Position numbers and translations under genes: made by a program. DNA of 64,000 nt from an uncultured Granulosicoccus sp. (GTDB lineage: Bacteria > Pseudomonadota > Gammaproteobacteria > Granulosicoccales > Granulosicoccaceae). How positions within the stretch are numbered: position 1 is the first letter of the stretch; each line of letters begins with the position of its first letter. A model generated the notes under the pieces. It made no database searches. It saw only the letters and a program-made list of their open reading frames with translations, and was not told the origin of the DNA. Below, piece after piece: positions 25,780 to 34,152 of the stretch. Location of the stretch: assembly GCA_947499955.1 (NCBI GenBank), contig CANMQI010000001.1, positions 682,001 through 746,000 of the forward strand. The letters run 5' to 3'.

Positions 25780-26283
25780 GTGATAGCAAAATCCGACCTG
25801 GTCATACTGGCCATTTCAGGCACATTGCTGGCTACCAGTATCTACCGTTGGCAGAGCACCTTGAGTCCTGCCCCACGCTCGCCGGCGGTCGCGACATCCC
25901 CTGCCCCACAGACAAACGTCAACCGCCCGGTAGCCGCGGACACCCCGCTGACGGGTAACTCTACCGGGTCGATATCTGCCAGCGGCAATGTTCGTCAGAC
26001 CGATGTTCCGGTCGCAGCACCCACCGCGAATACGGCCGCAGTTGGCGACTCGACAACAGGCGGAACGTCTGCCAATACCACTGACAACGGCGTGTTGGAA
26101 GCGGCCTCTGCCGATACTGACACGGGCCTCTACGGCACCTATATTGTCCAGCCGGGTGACAACCTGACGTACATTGCCGACCTTCACGGCACCAGCGTTG
26201 ACACTCTGCGCACCATCAATGATATCGAAGGTTCATTGATCTACGTTGATCAGGAACTCCTCTACCCCCTGCCTGCCAACTAG
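25780..26283 (+). CDS. LysM-domain protein with N-terminal membrane anchor
   Basis: 167 aa, GTG start preceded by GGGAG ten bases upstream. Residues 5-25 are hydrophobic (LVILAISGTLLATSIYRW) and should be a signal anchor. A Pro/Ala/Thr/Ser-rich low-complexity linker runs to about residue 115, then one LysM repeat (YIVQPGDNLTYIADLHG to the end). LysM binds peptidoglycan, so the protein probably spans periplasm between membrane and wall. There is no enzymatic domain. The SDR gene starts six bases after its stop, so the two are co-transcribed, although no joint function is evident. Confidence 0.8.
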   Translation: MIAKSDLVILAISGTLLATSIYRWQSTLSPAPRSPAVATSPAPQTNVNRPVAADTPLTGNSTGSISASGNVRQTDVPVAAPTANTAAVGDSTTGGTSANTTDNGVLEAASADTDTGLYGTYIVQPGDNLTYIADLHGTSVDTLRTINDIEGSLIYVDQELLYPLPAN

Positions 26284-26288
26284 TCACC

Positions 26289-27041
26289 ATGACCCATTCT
26301 CTGTTTGGCTCGCTCTTCAGTGGGCGAACTGTCGTCATCACCGGCGCCGGTCGCGGCATTGGGCGAGCGGCTCTGCTCGCCTTTCATGATGCCGGCGCAA
26401 ACGTCATCGCACACCTCGGACGCAGCGAAGAACACGCGGCCGACCTGCCGCCGGGTATCGATTGTTTCTGCAGCGATTTCACGACACCGGAAGGGCAACA
26501 GGCGTTCATCGCTCATGTCCGCCAGCGCACCGATCATGTCGATGTACTGGTCAACAACGCTGGCACCATGTTTGGTCGCTTCCCGGCAGACACACTTACC
26601 GATGAGCAATACCAGATGATCATCGAGCTGAATCAGAGCGCCGTGGTTCGCATCACCCGCGGCCTGTTGCCGCTGTTGAAAGCAGCCGACAAGGCCTCGA
26701 TCATCAACACGGTCTCCATCTCTGCCTCCACCGGTGGCAGCCCCGGCTCCTCCATCTATTCGGCCAGCAAGGCCTTTGTCAGCACCTACTCGCGCGGACT
26801 TGCCCGGGAGCTGGCGCCGTTCGGCATTCGGGTGAATGCGGTGTCCCCCGGCGTCATCGACACCGACTTCCATGGTCGCTATTCCAGTGCAGAGAAACTG
26901 GAAGCCACGCGTCAGCAGATACCGCTGCAGCGCCTGGGTACCAGCGAAGATTGTGCACCGGCATTCCTGTTCTTTGCCGCCAGCGAACTGTCAGGTTACA
27001 TTACAGGTCAGGTGCTGGAAATCAACGGCGGCCAGCGCTGA
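26289..27041 (+). CDS. short-chain dehydrogenase/reductase
   Basis: 250 aa, classical SDR. TGAGRGIG binds NAD(P), NNAG follows at the expected distance, and the active site is Ser in NTVSISAS with YSASK. The C-terminal SGYITGQVLEINGGQ is typical of FabG-like 3-oxoacyl reductases. The substrate cannot be named. It is closely spaced behind the LysM gene. The kai cluster starts 167 bp further on and has its own upstream region. Confidence 0.87.
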   Translation: MTHSLFGSLFSGRTVVITGAGRGIGRAALLAFHDAGANVIAHLGRSEEHAADLPPGIDCFCSDFTTPEGQQAFIAHVRQRTDHVDVLVNNAGTMFGRFPADTLTDEQYQMIIELNQSAVVRITRGLLPLLKAADKASIINTVSISASTGGSPGSSIYSASKAFVSTYSRGLARELAPFGIRVNAVSPGVIDTDFHGRYSSAEKLEATRQQIPLQRLGTSEDCAPAFLFFAASELSGYITGQVLEINGGQR

Positions 27042-27208
27042 TCAGTCGCCAGACCTGACCTTGATCGTTGCAGTCCAACACAATCAGTATGTGCAGAGGC
27101 GTTATTCAGTAGGTACAATCCTCCCGCCATTCTGGCGAGCGAGGTGAATCTGGCCATCGGCGTGAGTTCCCGCACCTGCTACACAACGAGGCGATTTCAC
27201 TGAAGACA

Positions 27209-28120
27209 ATGCACACCAGCGACGCACAGGTTCATGACCAGGCAAGGGCTGATGAATTCCTGGTGCTGGTCATTGAAGATGACTCTCTGGACTTCACCAT
27301 TCTTGAACGTCAGCTGCGCAACGTGCAGGTGTTCAAACTGGTCTGGGCACAGTCAATGCGAGAGGGCCTGGCGGAACTGGAACAACATCCCTTCGATGTC
27401 ATCCTGCTGGACCTTTCCCTGCCCGACAGCAATGGTCTGTCAACCGTCGAGGCCTTCACCGCGCAAACCAACACCCCCGTGGTTGTCGTGTCCGGCCTGG
27501 ATGATGAAGAGACAGCCTTGAAGGCTGTCAAGCACGGCGCGCAGGACTACCTGGTCAAGGGGCAATACAGCACGGCCCTGATCTGCAAGACGCTGCGTTA
27601 CGCCGTTGAACGCTATCGATTGCTGGAAGAACTCAATCAATCTCGTGAGCTGATACAGCGCGAACGTGAGCTCAGGCGACTCGAATCCGATGTTGCGCAG
27701 CTACATCCCGTGACCACCCAGGAGACTCAGCCGCACTCATCACTGGTTGAAACCCACCCTTCCGTACATCGGTACGCGGTGGGCGAATATTCCGGACTAC
27801 TGGATAAAGCCATCGAAAAGCGCAACTTCAAGACAGCGTTCAACCCCTCCGTACACATCAGAGAGCTGGCGATGGCACTTGGCAGCTACCAGGCGACACC
27901 CAGAGATATCATCGACATCCACACCTTGTCGGTTGATGTCAGGATATCCGGCATGACAGCGAACAGGCGACGACTTCGCAGCGAGGAGGCGCGTTATCTG
28001 CTGACCGGTTTGCTGGGGCATCTGTGCTCGTTCTACCTGTCACACTGCAAGCAGCTGCCACCCGGCCAGTCACTGCCCGGCATGGAGCAGACAGCGCCCG
28101 CCAAAGGCAAGAACCGGTAA
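27209..28120 (+). CDS. response regulator with KaiA-like C-terminal domain
   Basis: 303 aa. Residues 15-130 are a true receiver domain: acidic pocket EDD (23-25), phosphoacceptor D68 in ILLDLSLPD, S95 and K117. A coiled-coil-like linker runs to about 165. The rest (about 191-283) is not a DNA-binding or enzymatic output. It resembles the C-terminal four-helix KaiC-binding domain of cyanobacterial KaiA: IIDIH (234-238) aligns with VVEIH, and GHLCSFY (270-276) with AHLCEMY, at nearly the same spacing (41 versus 42 residues). I compared it with KaiA from memory, not by search. Since kaiB starts seven bases behind it and kaiC follows, it is likely to act as KaiA-like stimulator under phospho-control. 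The REC-KaiA layout recalls KaiA3-type proteins. A weak -10-like TACAAT (27114-27119) lies upstream. Confidence 0.75.
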   Translation: MHTSDAQVHDQARADEFLVLVIEDDSLDFTILERQLRNVQVFKLVWAQSMREGLAELEQHPFDVILLDLSLPDSNGLSTVEAFTAQTNTPVVVVSGLDDEETALKAVKHGAQDYLVKGQYSTALICKTLRYAVERYRLLEELNQSRELIQRERELRRLESDVAQLHPVTTQETQPHSSLVETHPSVHRYAVGEYSGLLDKAIEKRNFKTAFNPSVHIRELAMALGSYQATPRDIIDIHTLSVDVRISGMTANRRRLRSEEARYLLTGLLGHLCSFYLSHCKQLPPGQSLPGMEQTAPAKGKNR

Positions 28121-28126
28121 GGACAA

Positions 28127-28429
28127 GTGAGCAAACTGATCATGAAGTTGTTCATCGCCGGACGCTCGCCACGATCCGATCTGGCCGTCGAAAACCTGCA
28201 TCGGATGCTGGCAGGCAACCCGGAGGATGATTTCGAACTGACGGTGATAGACGTACTGGAAGACCCTCAGCTGGCAGAGGACGACTTCGTTCTGGCCACC
28301 CCCACCCTGATCAAGGTAGCACCGACACCGAGTCGGCGAATCATAGGAGATCTCTCGGACAGAACGTCCCTGCTCCGAGGACTCGACATTCGGGACAACT
28401 CGCTGCCCGGAGACCCCAAGACGACATGA
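28127..28429 (+). CDS. kaiB: circadian clock protein KaiB
   Basis: 100 aa, thioredoxin-like KaiB family. KLFIAGRSPRS, VIDVLEDPQLAEDD and the long ATPTLIKVAPTPSRRIIGDLS block match cyanobacterial KaiB closely. KaiB changes fold and binds KaiC in its phosphorylated form, promoting dephosphorylation. The start is GTG with AAGGA just before it; a downstream ATG at 28142 would remove five residues. The gene is tightly placed between the REC-KaiA-like gene (six bases) and kaiC (ATGA overlap), so it should be translated with both. No KaiB-like kinase domain (as in SasA) is attached. Confidence 0.95.
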   Translation: MSKLIMKLFIAGRSPRSDLAVENLHRMLAGNPEDDFELTVIDVLEDPQLAEDDFVLATPTLIKVAPTPSRRIIGDLSDRTSLLRGLDIRDNSLPGDPKTT

Positions 28430-29940
28430 CGGCCCATTCCCACCGCCCGATCCTGAAACTCAAGACGGGCATCGCCGGTTTCGACGCCATATCCAACGGC
28501 GGCATTCCCATAGGCAGGACCACGCTACTGGCAGGAACAGCCGGTAGCTCGAAGACCGTATTTGCCGTTCAGTTTCTGGCCTGTGGCATCAGCATGAACG
28601 ACGAGAGTTGCGTATTCGTGACCTTCGAAGAGACGCCCGATGACATTCGCCAGAACATGCTCAGCTTCGGTTGGGACATAGCCGCCTGGGAGGCTGCCGG
28701 CAAATGGGCCTTTGTCGATGCATCACCGAAACCCGAAGATCCTGTACTGCTCAGTGGCGACTACGACCTTGCAGCATTGCTGGCACGCATCGAACACGCC
28801 ATTACCCGAACCGGAGCTACGCGTATTTCCATCGATTCACTCGGCGCCATCTTCAGCAAGTTCGATGATCATCATGTGGTGCGCGGCGAATTGCTGCGTA
28901 TTTCAGTGGCATTGAAGAAGCTGAATGTCACCGCTCTGATGACTGCCGAGAGAAATCAGGAATACGGGGATATCGCTCGTCATGGCATCGAGGAATTCGT
29001 CGCTGACAACGTCATCATCCTGCGTAATGTACTCGAGGCAGAGAGTCGGCGTCGCACCATGGAAATACTCAAGTTTCGTGGTACCGACCATCGCAAGGGG
29101 GAACACCCTTTCAGTATCGTCGCCGATGGCGGCATCGTGGGTGTCCCCTTGTCGACCGTTGAATTGAACCACCGCTCGTCACACGTTCGCATCAGCTCTG
29201 GCACTGACAAGCTCGACGCCATGTGTGGGGGAGGCTTCTTTCGTGATTCCATCGTATTGATCTCGGGTGCAACCGGTACCGGCAAGACCCTGATGGCAAC
29301 CAGCTTCATCGGTGGTGCCGGCGCGAACGAACGCAGTCTTTTCTTCGCCTTCGAGGAGAGCCGCGATCAGTTGTTTCGCAATGCCGACGGCTGGGGTGTG
29401 GACTTCCAGCAGATGGAAGAAGAAGGTCGCCTCAAGGTCATCTGCACCTATCCGGAGACAACCGGCCTGGAAGAACATCTGATCGAGATGAAGAAGGCGA
29501 TCATGGAATTCAAGCCGACCCGAATCGCCGTGGACAGCCTCTCGGCACTGGAACGTGGCGCTACACCGAAGAGCTTCCGCGAATTCGTCATCGGACTCAC
29601 CTCCTTCATCAAGCAGCAGGAAATCGTCGGGGTTTTCACCTCCGTCACGCCGACGCTGATGGGTGGCACATCCATTACCGAGGCGCATATCTCGACGGTG
29701 ACTGACACCATTATCCTGTTGCGTTATGTGGAGCTGTTCGGCGAGATCAGCCGTGGCATTGCGGTGCTGAAAATGCGCGGGTCTCGCCACGAGAAGGAAA
29801 TCAGAGAATTCAATATCGATCAATCTGGCATGCATGTCGGCAAGCCGTTCCGCAATATTACCGGCATCCTGACAGGCAACCCCCAATTCCACCAGACTCC
29901 GGAATCGGAGCGCCTGCAAGAGATGTTCGAGGACGTGTGA
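28426..29940 (+). CDS. kaiC: circadian clock ATPase/kinase KaiC
   Basis: 504 aa, two RecA-like halves. CI: Walker A GTAGSSKT (37-44), a slightly unusual version, and catalytic E68/E69 in FEET. CII: Walker A GATGTGKT (281-288), E310/E311 in FEES. The autophosphorylation sites are conserved: S423 and T424 in HISTVTD correspond to S431/T432 of the cyanobacterial protein, and T418 to T426. The C-terminal tail after residue 485 is short but retains an ESERLQEM segment where KaiA binds in cyanobacteria. All this supports a real kinase/phosphatase ATPase, not the single-domain KaiC-like type. It follows kaiB with an ATGA overlap. Confidence 0.95.
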   Translation: MTAHSHRPILKLKTGIAGFDAISNGGIPIGRTTLLAGTAGSSKTVFAVQFLACGISMNDESCVFVTFEETPDDIRQNMLSFGWDIAAWEAAGKWAFVDASPKPEDPVLLSGDYDLAALLARIEHAITRTGATRISIDSLGAIFSKFDDHHVVRGELLRISVALKKLNVTALMTAERNQEYGDIARHGIEEFVADNVIILRNVLEAESRRRTMEILKFRGTDHRKGEHPFSIVADGGIVGVPLSTVELNHRSSHVRISSGTDKLDAMCGGGFFRDSIVLISGATGTGKTLMATSFIGGAGANERSLFFAFEESRDQLFRNADGWGVDFQQMEEEGRLKVICTYPETTGLEEHLIEMKKAIMEFKPTRIAVDSLSALERGATPKSFREFVIGLTSFIKQQEIVGVFTSVTPTLMGGTSITEAHISTVTDTIILLRYVELFGEISRGIAVLKMRGSRHEKEIREFNIDQSGMHVGKPFRNITGILTGNPQFHQTPESERLQEMFEDV

Positions 29941-30010
29941 TCGTGCCAGCCCTGCGCATCTGTATCATTCGTATTGAGTACAACCCCGACACGGCGACGA
30001 TTCGTAGATC

Positions 30011-31081
30011 ATGCGCAAGGAAGACGAAACCCGCATAGCGGCACTGCAGAAAAGACTGGCGGCCTCCGAAGCTCGCTTCAACAATGTGGTTCACAGCTCT
30101 CCGGATGGGATTGTCGTCATCGACTATCAAGGCATCATCCAGTACGTGAACCCGGCTTCGGAGTCACTGTTTGGCCACGGCAGTGAACGCCTTGTCGGGG
30201 AGTCGTTCGGCTACCCGACTCTCGCCGGGGAAAAGGTGGACATAGAAGTGCTGACGGCTGATCAGAACCCGACACTGGTCGAGATGCGCATCGTCGACAT
30301 CGAGTGGGAAGATCAACCCGCCTATCTGGCAACACTCCGGGATATATCCGAGCGTCATGCCCTGCTGAGTGAGCTGCATCGATCAAGCAAGGACCTGGAG
30401 CATTTTTCCTCGATCGTCTCGCATGACGTACGCTCTCCTCTGCGCAACCTGAATCTGCTGACAGGTTGGTTGCTGGATGATCATGCCGCCGAACTCAACA
30501 CGGATGCGCTGGAAGATATCCAGTTGATTCGCAAGACCACCATTCGCATGCAGCGCCTGCTGGAAGACTTGCTGCATTACAGTCGTGTGGATCGAGTCAG
30601 GCGTATCTCGAAAGACATCAGTCTGGATGAGATTCTGGACGATGCACTGGACAACCTGGCCGACGAGATGTTCCGGAGTGGACTGCAACTGGAACGGGAA
30701 AAGCTACCGGAGATCGACTGTAACGTACAGCAGATGGTTACATTTTTTCAGCACATCATCTCCAACACCATCGTGCATTGCGAGCGAAAACCGCACGTCA
30801 GCATTCGTTGCAAAACAGGACCGAGGCTCTGCCATATCAGCATCGCTGATAACGGCGTTGGCATAGAAGAGAAATATATTGCCAATATCTTCATACCTTT
30901 CAATCACTTGCACTCGAAGGATTCTCACGAGGGATCAGGGGTCGGTCTGGCGACCAGCAAGAAAATCATCGAAGGGCACGGCGGCAGGATCTGGATCGAA
31001 TCCAGGCGTGGCGTCGGGAGCGTGGTTCACGCGGAAATCCCCCGGCATTCGTCAGAATCCAAGGGGTTAACTAATACATGA
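30011..31081 (+). CDS. PAS-domain histidine kinase of the kai cluster
   Basis: 356 aa, cytoplasmic, no transmembrane segment. Residues 15-120 are a PAS domain (SPDGIVVIDYQGIIQYVNPAS). HisKA follows with the phosphorylated His in SSIVSHDVRSPLRNL, then HATPase with the N-box SNTIVH, DNGVGI (G1) and GSGVGLATSKKI (G2). It is 70 bp behind kaiC. Kinases of this kind in proteobacterial kai operons (for example LabHK in Rhodopseudomonas) read the clock state, and this one might phosphorylate the receiver of the first gene. Unlike SasA, it has no KaiB-like N-terminus, so its contact with KaiC would differ. Confidence 0.88.
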   Translation: MRKEDETRIAALQKRLAASEARFNNVVHSSPDGIVVIDYQGIIQYVNPASESLFGHGSERLVGESFGYPTLAGEKVDIEVLTADQNPTLVEMRIVDIEWEDQPAYLATLRDISERHALLSELHRSSKDLEHFSSIVSHDVRSPLRNLNLLTGWLLDDHAAELNTDALEDIQLIRKTTIRMQRLLEDLLHYSRVDRVRRISKDISLDEILDDALDNLADEMFRSGLQLEREKLPEIDCNVQQMVTFFQHIISNTIVHCERKPHVSIRCKTGPRLCHISIADNGVGIEEKYIANIFIPFNHLHSKDSHEGSGVGLATSKKIIEGHGGRIWIESRRGVGSVVHAEIPRHSSESKGLTNT

Positions 31082-31158
31082 AAATAGCCTAGTATCCTTG
31101 CGCTGGTAGTGCAGGTGACTTGAAAGAGTTCCGGGCAAAGGGAAGAAACCACTTCAAG

Positions 31159-34152
31159 ATGATTGCTATTTTATGTGCCAGCGAAGCGAAGATACCCTTC
31201 GATCAGCACATGCTGAAGGAGCTCCATGACGAGTACGTCAAGAGAAATCGCGAACTGGGACTGACAGGCTATCTGAGCTGGAAGAATCACCGCTTCTTCC
31301 AGTATCTGGAGGGGCCCGAGAACGCCATCGACGAAGCGATCGAGTCCATTGACAACGATCAGCGACACACCATCCTGCGTACCTTGAGGCTTGGACCGAT
31401 TGAACAGCGTCGCTTTTCACGCTGGGACATGCTCAACATCTCTGGCGCAGGCATACCCGATATTCGTATTCAGGATCTCATCGAGGACGTGATGAAATCC
31501 ACGGTCGGCAACGTCTTCGCCGAGACCGAATCACGCCGACTCATTCTGGAAATGCTCGACCAGATGTCCAAGGCGCAAAAGAGCGGAAGCAATGTACAGC
31601 TACAGCCAGCTTCCAGCAATACCGAGCTCGGTGTCAAACCGCCGTTTGTCGTGGTACTGGGTGCATCGGCGGGCGGCCTTCATCCCCTGCAATCGATCAT
31701 ACAGAGCCTGAAGCCGAAGCTCGATGCCGCCTTTGTCATCATCCAGCACTTCGCGCCTGAAACCGAAACGATGATGGACATGATCCTGCAGCGCCTGACC
31801 TCGATGAAGGTGTGTGCTGCTGCAGCGCACATGCGCATCGAAGCCGGCAAGGTGTACGTCATCCCCCCCGGTGAGAACCTTGAAGTGGCCAATGGCAGCT
31901 TTGTTCTCAGCAGACAGCACCGGTCGAGCCCGGGGCCCCAGTTCCCCATCGATATCTGCTTTCGGTCGGTTGCTCGCGAATATGGCGACAGGGCCATTGC
32001 CGTGATCCTGTCGGGAACCGGAAGCGATGGCTCTCGTGGCGCCAAGCTTCTCAATGAAGCGGGCGGCGTCGTACTGGCACAAAGTCCGGAAACCTCTGAA
32101 TTCGATGGCATGCCGACAGCCAGCATCGACACCGGCATGGTTCACCAGGTGCTCGCCCCTGCCGACATTGCCGACTTCGTCAACAACCTAAGCAGCGATT
32201 ATGTCCATGACTCCCTGGCGTTGTGGCCGTCCAGACGTGCCGAGTACGTCAGCGAGGTAGTTGCGCTGCTGGAAGACAACGACGTCGATTTTGCACAATA
32301 CAAGAGTGAAACCCTGTTCCGGCGTATTGAAAGGCGTCGTGTGCTGGCCAGCGTGGCCACCAGCGATGAATATGTCGAATTCGTTCGAACCTCCCCGACA
32401 GAGCGCGACGAACTGCGCGAAGACATTCTCATCACGGTAACCAGTTTCTTTCGCGACACCGATTCCTGGGAACGGCTCAAGGAGTCCATCCTGCCACTGA
32501 TCAATTCCGAGATCATGCCGGGTGAGACCTTTCGAGTCTGGGTAACCGCCTGCTCGACGGGCGAAGAAGCCTATACCATCGGCATCATTCTGACCGAACT
32601 GCTGGAGACACTGGACAAGCAGATCAATTTCAAGATCTACGCCACCGATATCGAACGCAAGGCGCTGGAGCATGCCAGCACCGGCATCTATAGCGAACGC
32701 TCGCTCGAACACGTCAGTGAAGAGAGGCGCGACCGGTTCTTCAACCGCAAGGCTGGCGGTTACATCATCTCGCGTCAGATCCGTGAAAACGTGATCTTCG
32801 CACCCCATAACTTCATCAAGAATGCACCCTTCACGCGGATGCACCTGGTCACCTGCCGCAATGTGCTGATCTACATGCAACCGGAATTGCAGCAGATTGC
32901 CATCAAGATGCTGCATTTTGCATTGAACGTACACGGCATTCTGTTTCTGGGTCCGTCCGAAACCCTGGGCAATCTGCAGAGCGAGTTCTACCCGGTTCAT
33001 CGTGAATGGAATCAGTACAGGAAGTTGCGCAATCTGCGCCTGCCCTTGCACCTCTCTGTCGAACGCTTCCGAGATGTCACGCGTGAACCTTCGGCCAGTC
33101 TGCAGGCGCTGCAGATAAAGAGCGACGATACTCAGGGCAATGGCCTGCTCAGACTGTCACTGGATGCGCTGGCTCAATACACGGGCGGCACCAACCTGCT
33201 GGTGGACGCGACGCGTACCGTCATGATGGTCATATCGGACCCTGCCGGCATACTGCAGGTACACCGCGGTGAACCCACGCTGGATATCGCCAAGATGATC
33301 CCCGAGAGCCTGCGCCCGTCCATGACCTTTGCCATCTCGCGGGCCTTCAAGGAAGACAAGTCGGTTGCACACAGGCAACTTCGGTGCAAGCCTGTCGGTC
33401 AGGGTGAGCGCATGGTTGACATAGAAGTCACCCCGCACTTGCCACTGGGTGAAAACAGTGCTCAATATGCACTGGTTGTCATCGGCCCTTCATCGACCGC
33501 CTCGTCACACCTGTCCAGCATCGTTGAAGACACGCAGGCAGACAACAGCCAGGTCGATCAGTTGCGGCTTGAGCTGGAGGAGACCAGGAAAGCGCTGCAG
33601 GCAGCCATCCACGACCTTGAATCCTCCAACGATGTGCAGCGCTCGGTCAATGAGCAGCTATCCGCGGCCAACGAGGAATTGCAGAGCACCAATGAAGAGC
33701 TGCAATCGGTCAATGAAGAACTGTACACCGTCAACTTCGAGTATCAGACCAAGATCCATGAACTGTCCGATCTCAATCATGATCTGGACAATCTGCTCGA
33801 CAGCACCAATCTGGGCGTGATATTCCTCGACTCCGAATTGTGCATCAGGCGTTTCACCGACGTGGCAACCCAGACAGTCAACTTGCTGCCATCCGATATC
33901 GGTCGACCGTTTGTCGATCTGGCGCACAACCTCCAGTACAGGGAATTGATGAGCGACATGCGTCGCGTGCTTTCCATCGGCAAGTCGATCAGCCGGGAAA
34001 TATGCAGAAACAAGGTCGATCAGCTACAGGTCGGCATTCACCCCTATCGCGCTGGCGGTGGTCTCGCTCAGGGAGTGTTGATCATGTTCCGTGACCTCAA
34101 GGCCAGATCCCCGACAAACCAAGCCGCGGAAGATCTGGACAAAGTTCATTGA
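31159..34152 (+). CDS. BLUF-like sensor fused to CheB, CheR and PAS domains
   Basis: About 997 aa from the ATG; a TTG at 31120 could add 13 residues. Residues 1-95 look like a BLUF domain: [21 protein letters not shown] (with the flavin-contacting Gln), DQRHTILR and FSRWDM. The conserved photoactive Tyr of strand 1 is Cys (ILCAS). Residues 165-345 are a CheB methylesterase with Ser (GASAGG), His (IIQHF) and Asp (GTGSDGS). Residues 365-620 are a CheR methyltransferase ([26 protein letters not shown]). A PAS-like region, a coiled coil ([14 protein letters not shown]) and a final PAS end the chain. There is no kinase domain. A light or redox signal could set methylation activity. It lies 38-77 bp behind the kinase gene. 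Confidence 0.85.
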   Translation: MIAILCASEAKIPFDQHMLKELHDEYVKRNRELGLTGYLSWKNHRFFQYLEGPENAIDEAIESIDNDQRHTILRTLRLGPIEQRRFSRWDMLNISGAGIPDIRIQDLIEDVMKSTVGNVFAETESRRLILEMLDQMSKAQKSGSNVQLQPASSNTELGVKPPFVVVLGASAGGLHPLQSIIQSLKPKLDAAFVIIQHFAPETETMMDMILQRLTSMKVCAAAAHMRIEAGKVYVIPPGENLEVANGSFVLSRQHRSSPGPQFPIDICFRSVAREYGDRAIAVILSGTGSDGSRGAKLLNEAGGVVLAQSPETSEFDGMPTASIDTGMVHQVLAPADIADFVNNLSSDYVHDSLALWPSRRAEYVSEVVALLEDNDVDFAQYKSETLFRRIERRRVLASVATSDEYVEFVRTSPTERDELREDILITVTSFFRDTDSWERLKESILPLINSEIMPGETFRVWVTACSTGEEAYTIGIILTELLETLDKQINFKIYATDIERKALEHASTGIYSERSLEHVSEERRDRFFNRKAGGYIISRQIRENVIFAPHNFIKNAPFTRMHLVTCRNVLIYMQPELQQIAIKMLHFALNVHGILFLGPSETLGNLQSEFYPVHREWNQYRKLRNLRLPLHLSVERFRDVTREPSASLQALQIKSDDTQGNGLLRLSLDALAQYTGGTNLLVDATRTVMMVISDPAGILQVHRGEPTLDIAKMIPESLRPSMTFAISRAFKEDKSVAHRQLRCKPVGQGERMVDIEVTPHLPLGENSAQYALVVIGPSSTASSHLSSIVEDTQADNSQVDQLRLELEETRKALQAAIHDLESSNDVQRSVNEQLSAANEELQSTNEELQSVNEELYTVNFEYQTKIHELSDLNHDLDNLLDSTNLGVIFLDSELCIRRFTDVATQTVNLLPSDIGRPFVDLAHNLQYRELMSDMRRVLSIGKSISREICRNKVDQLQVGIHPYRAGGGLAQGVLIMFRDLKARSPTNQAAEDLDKVH

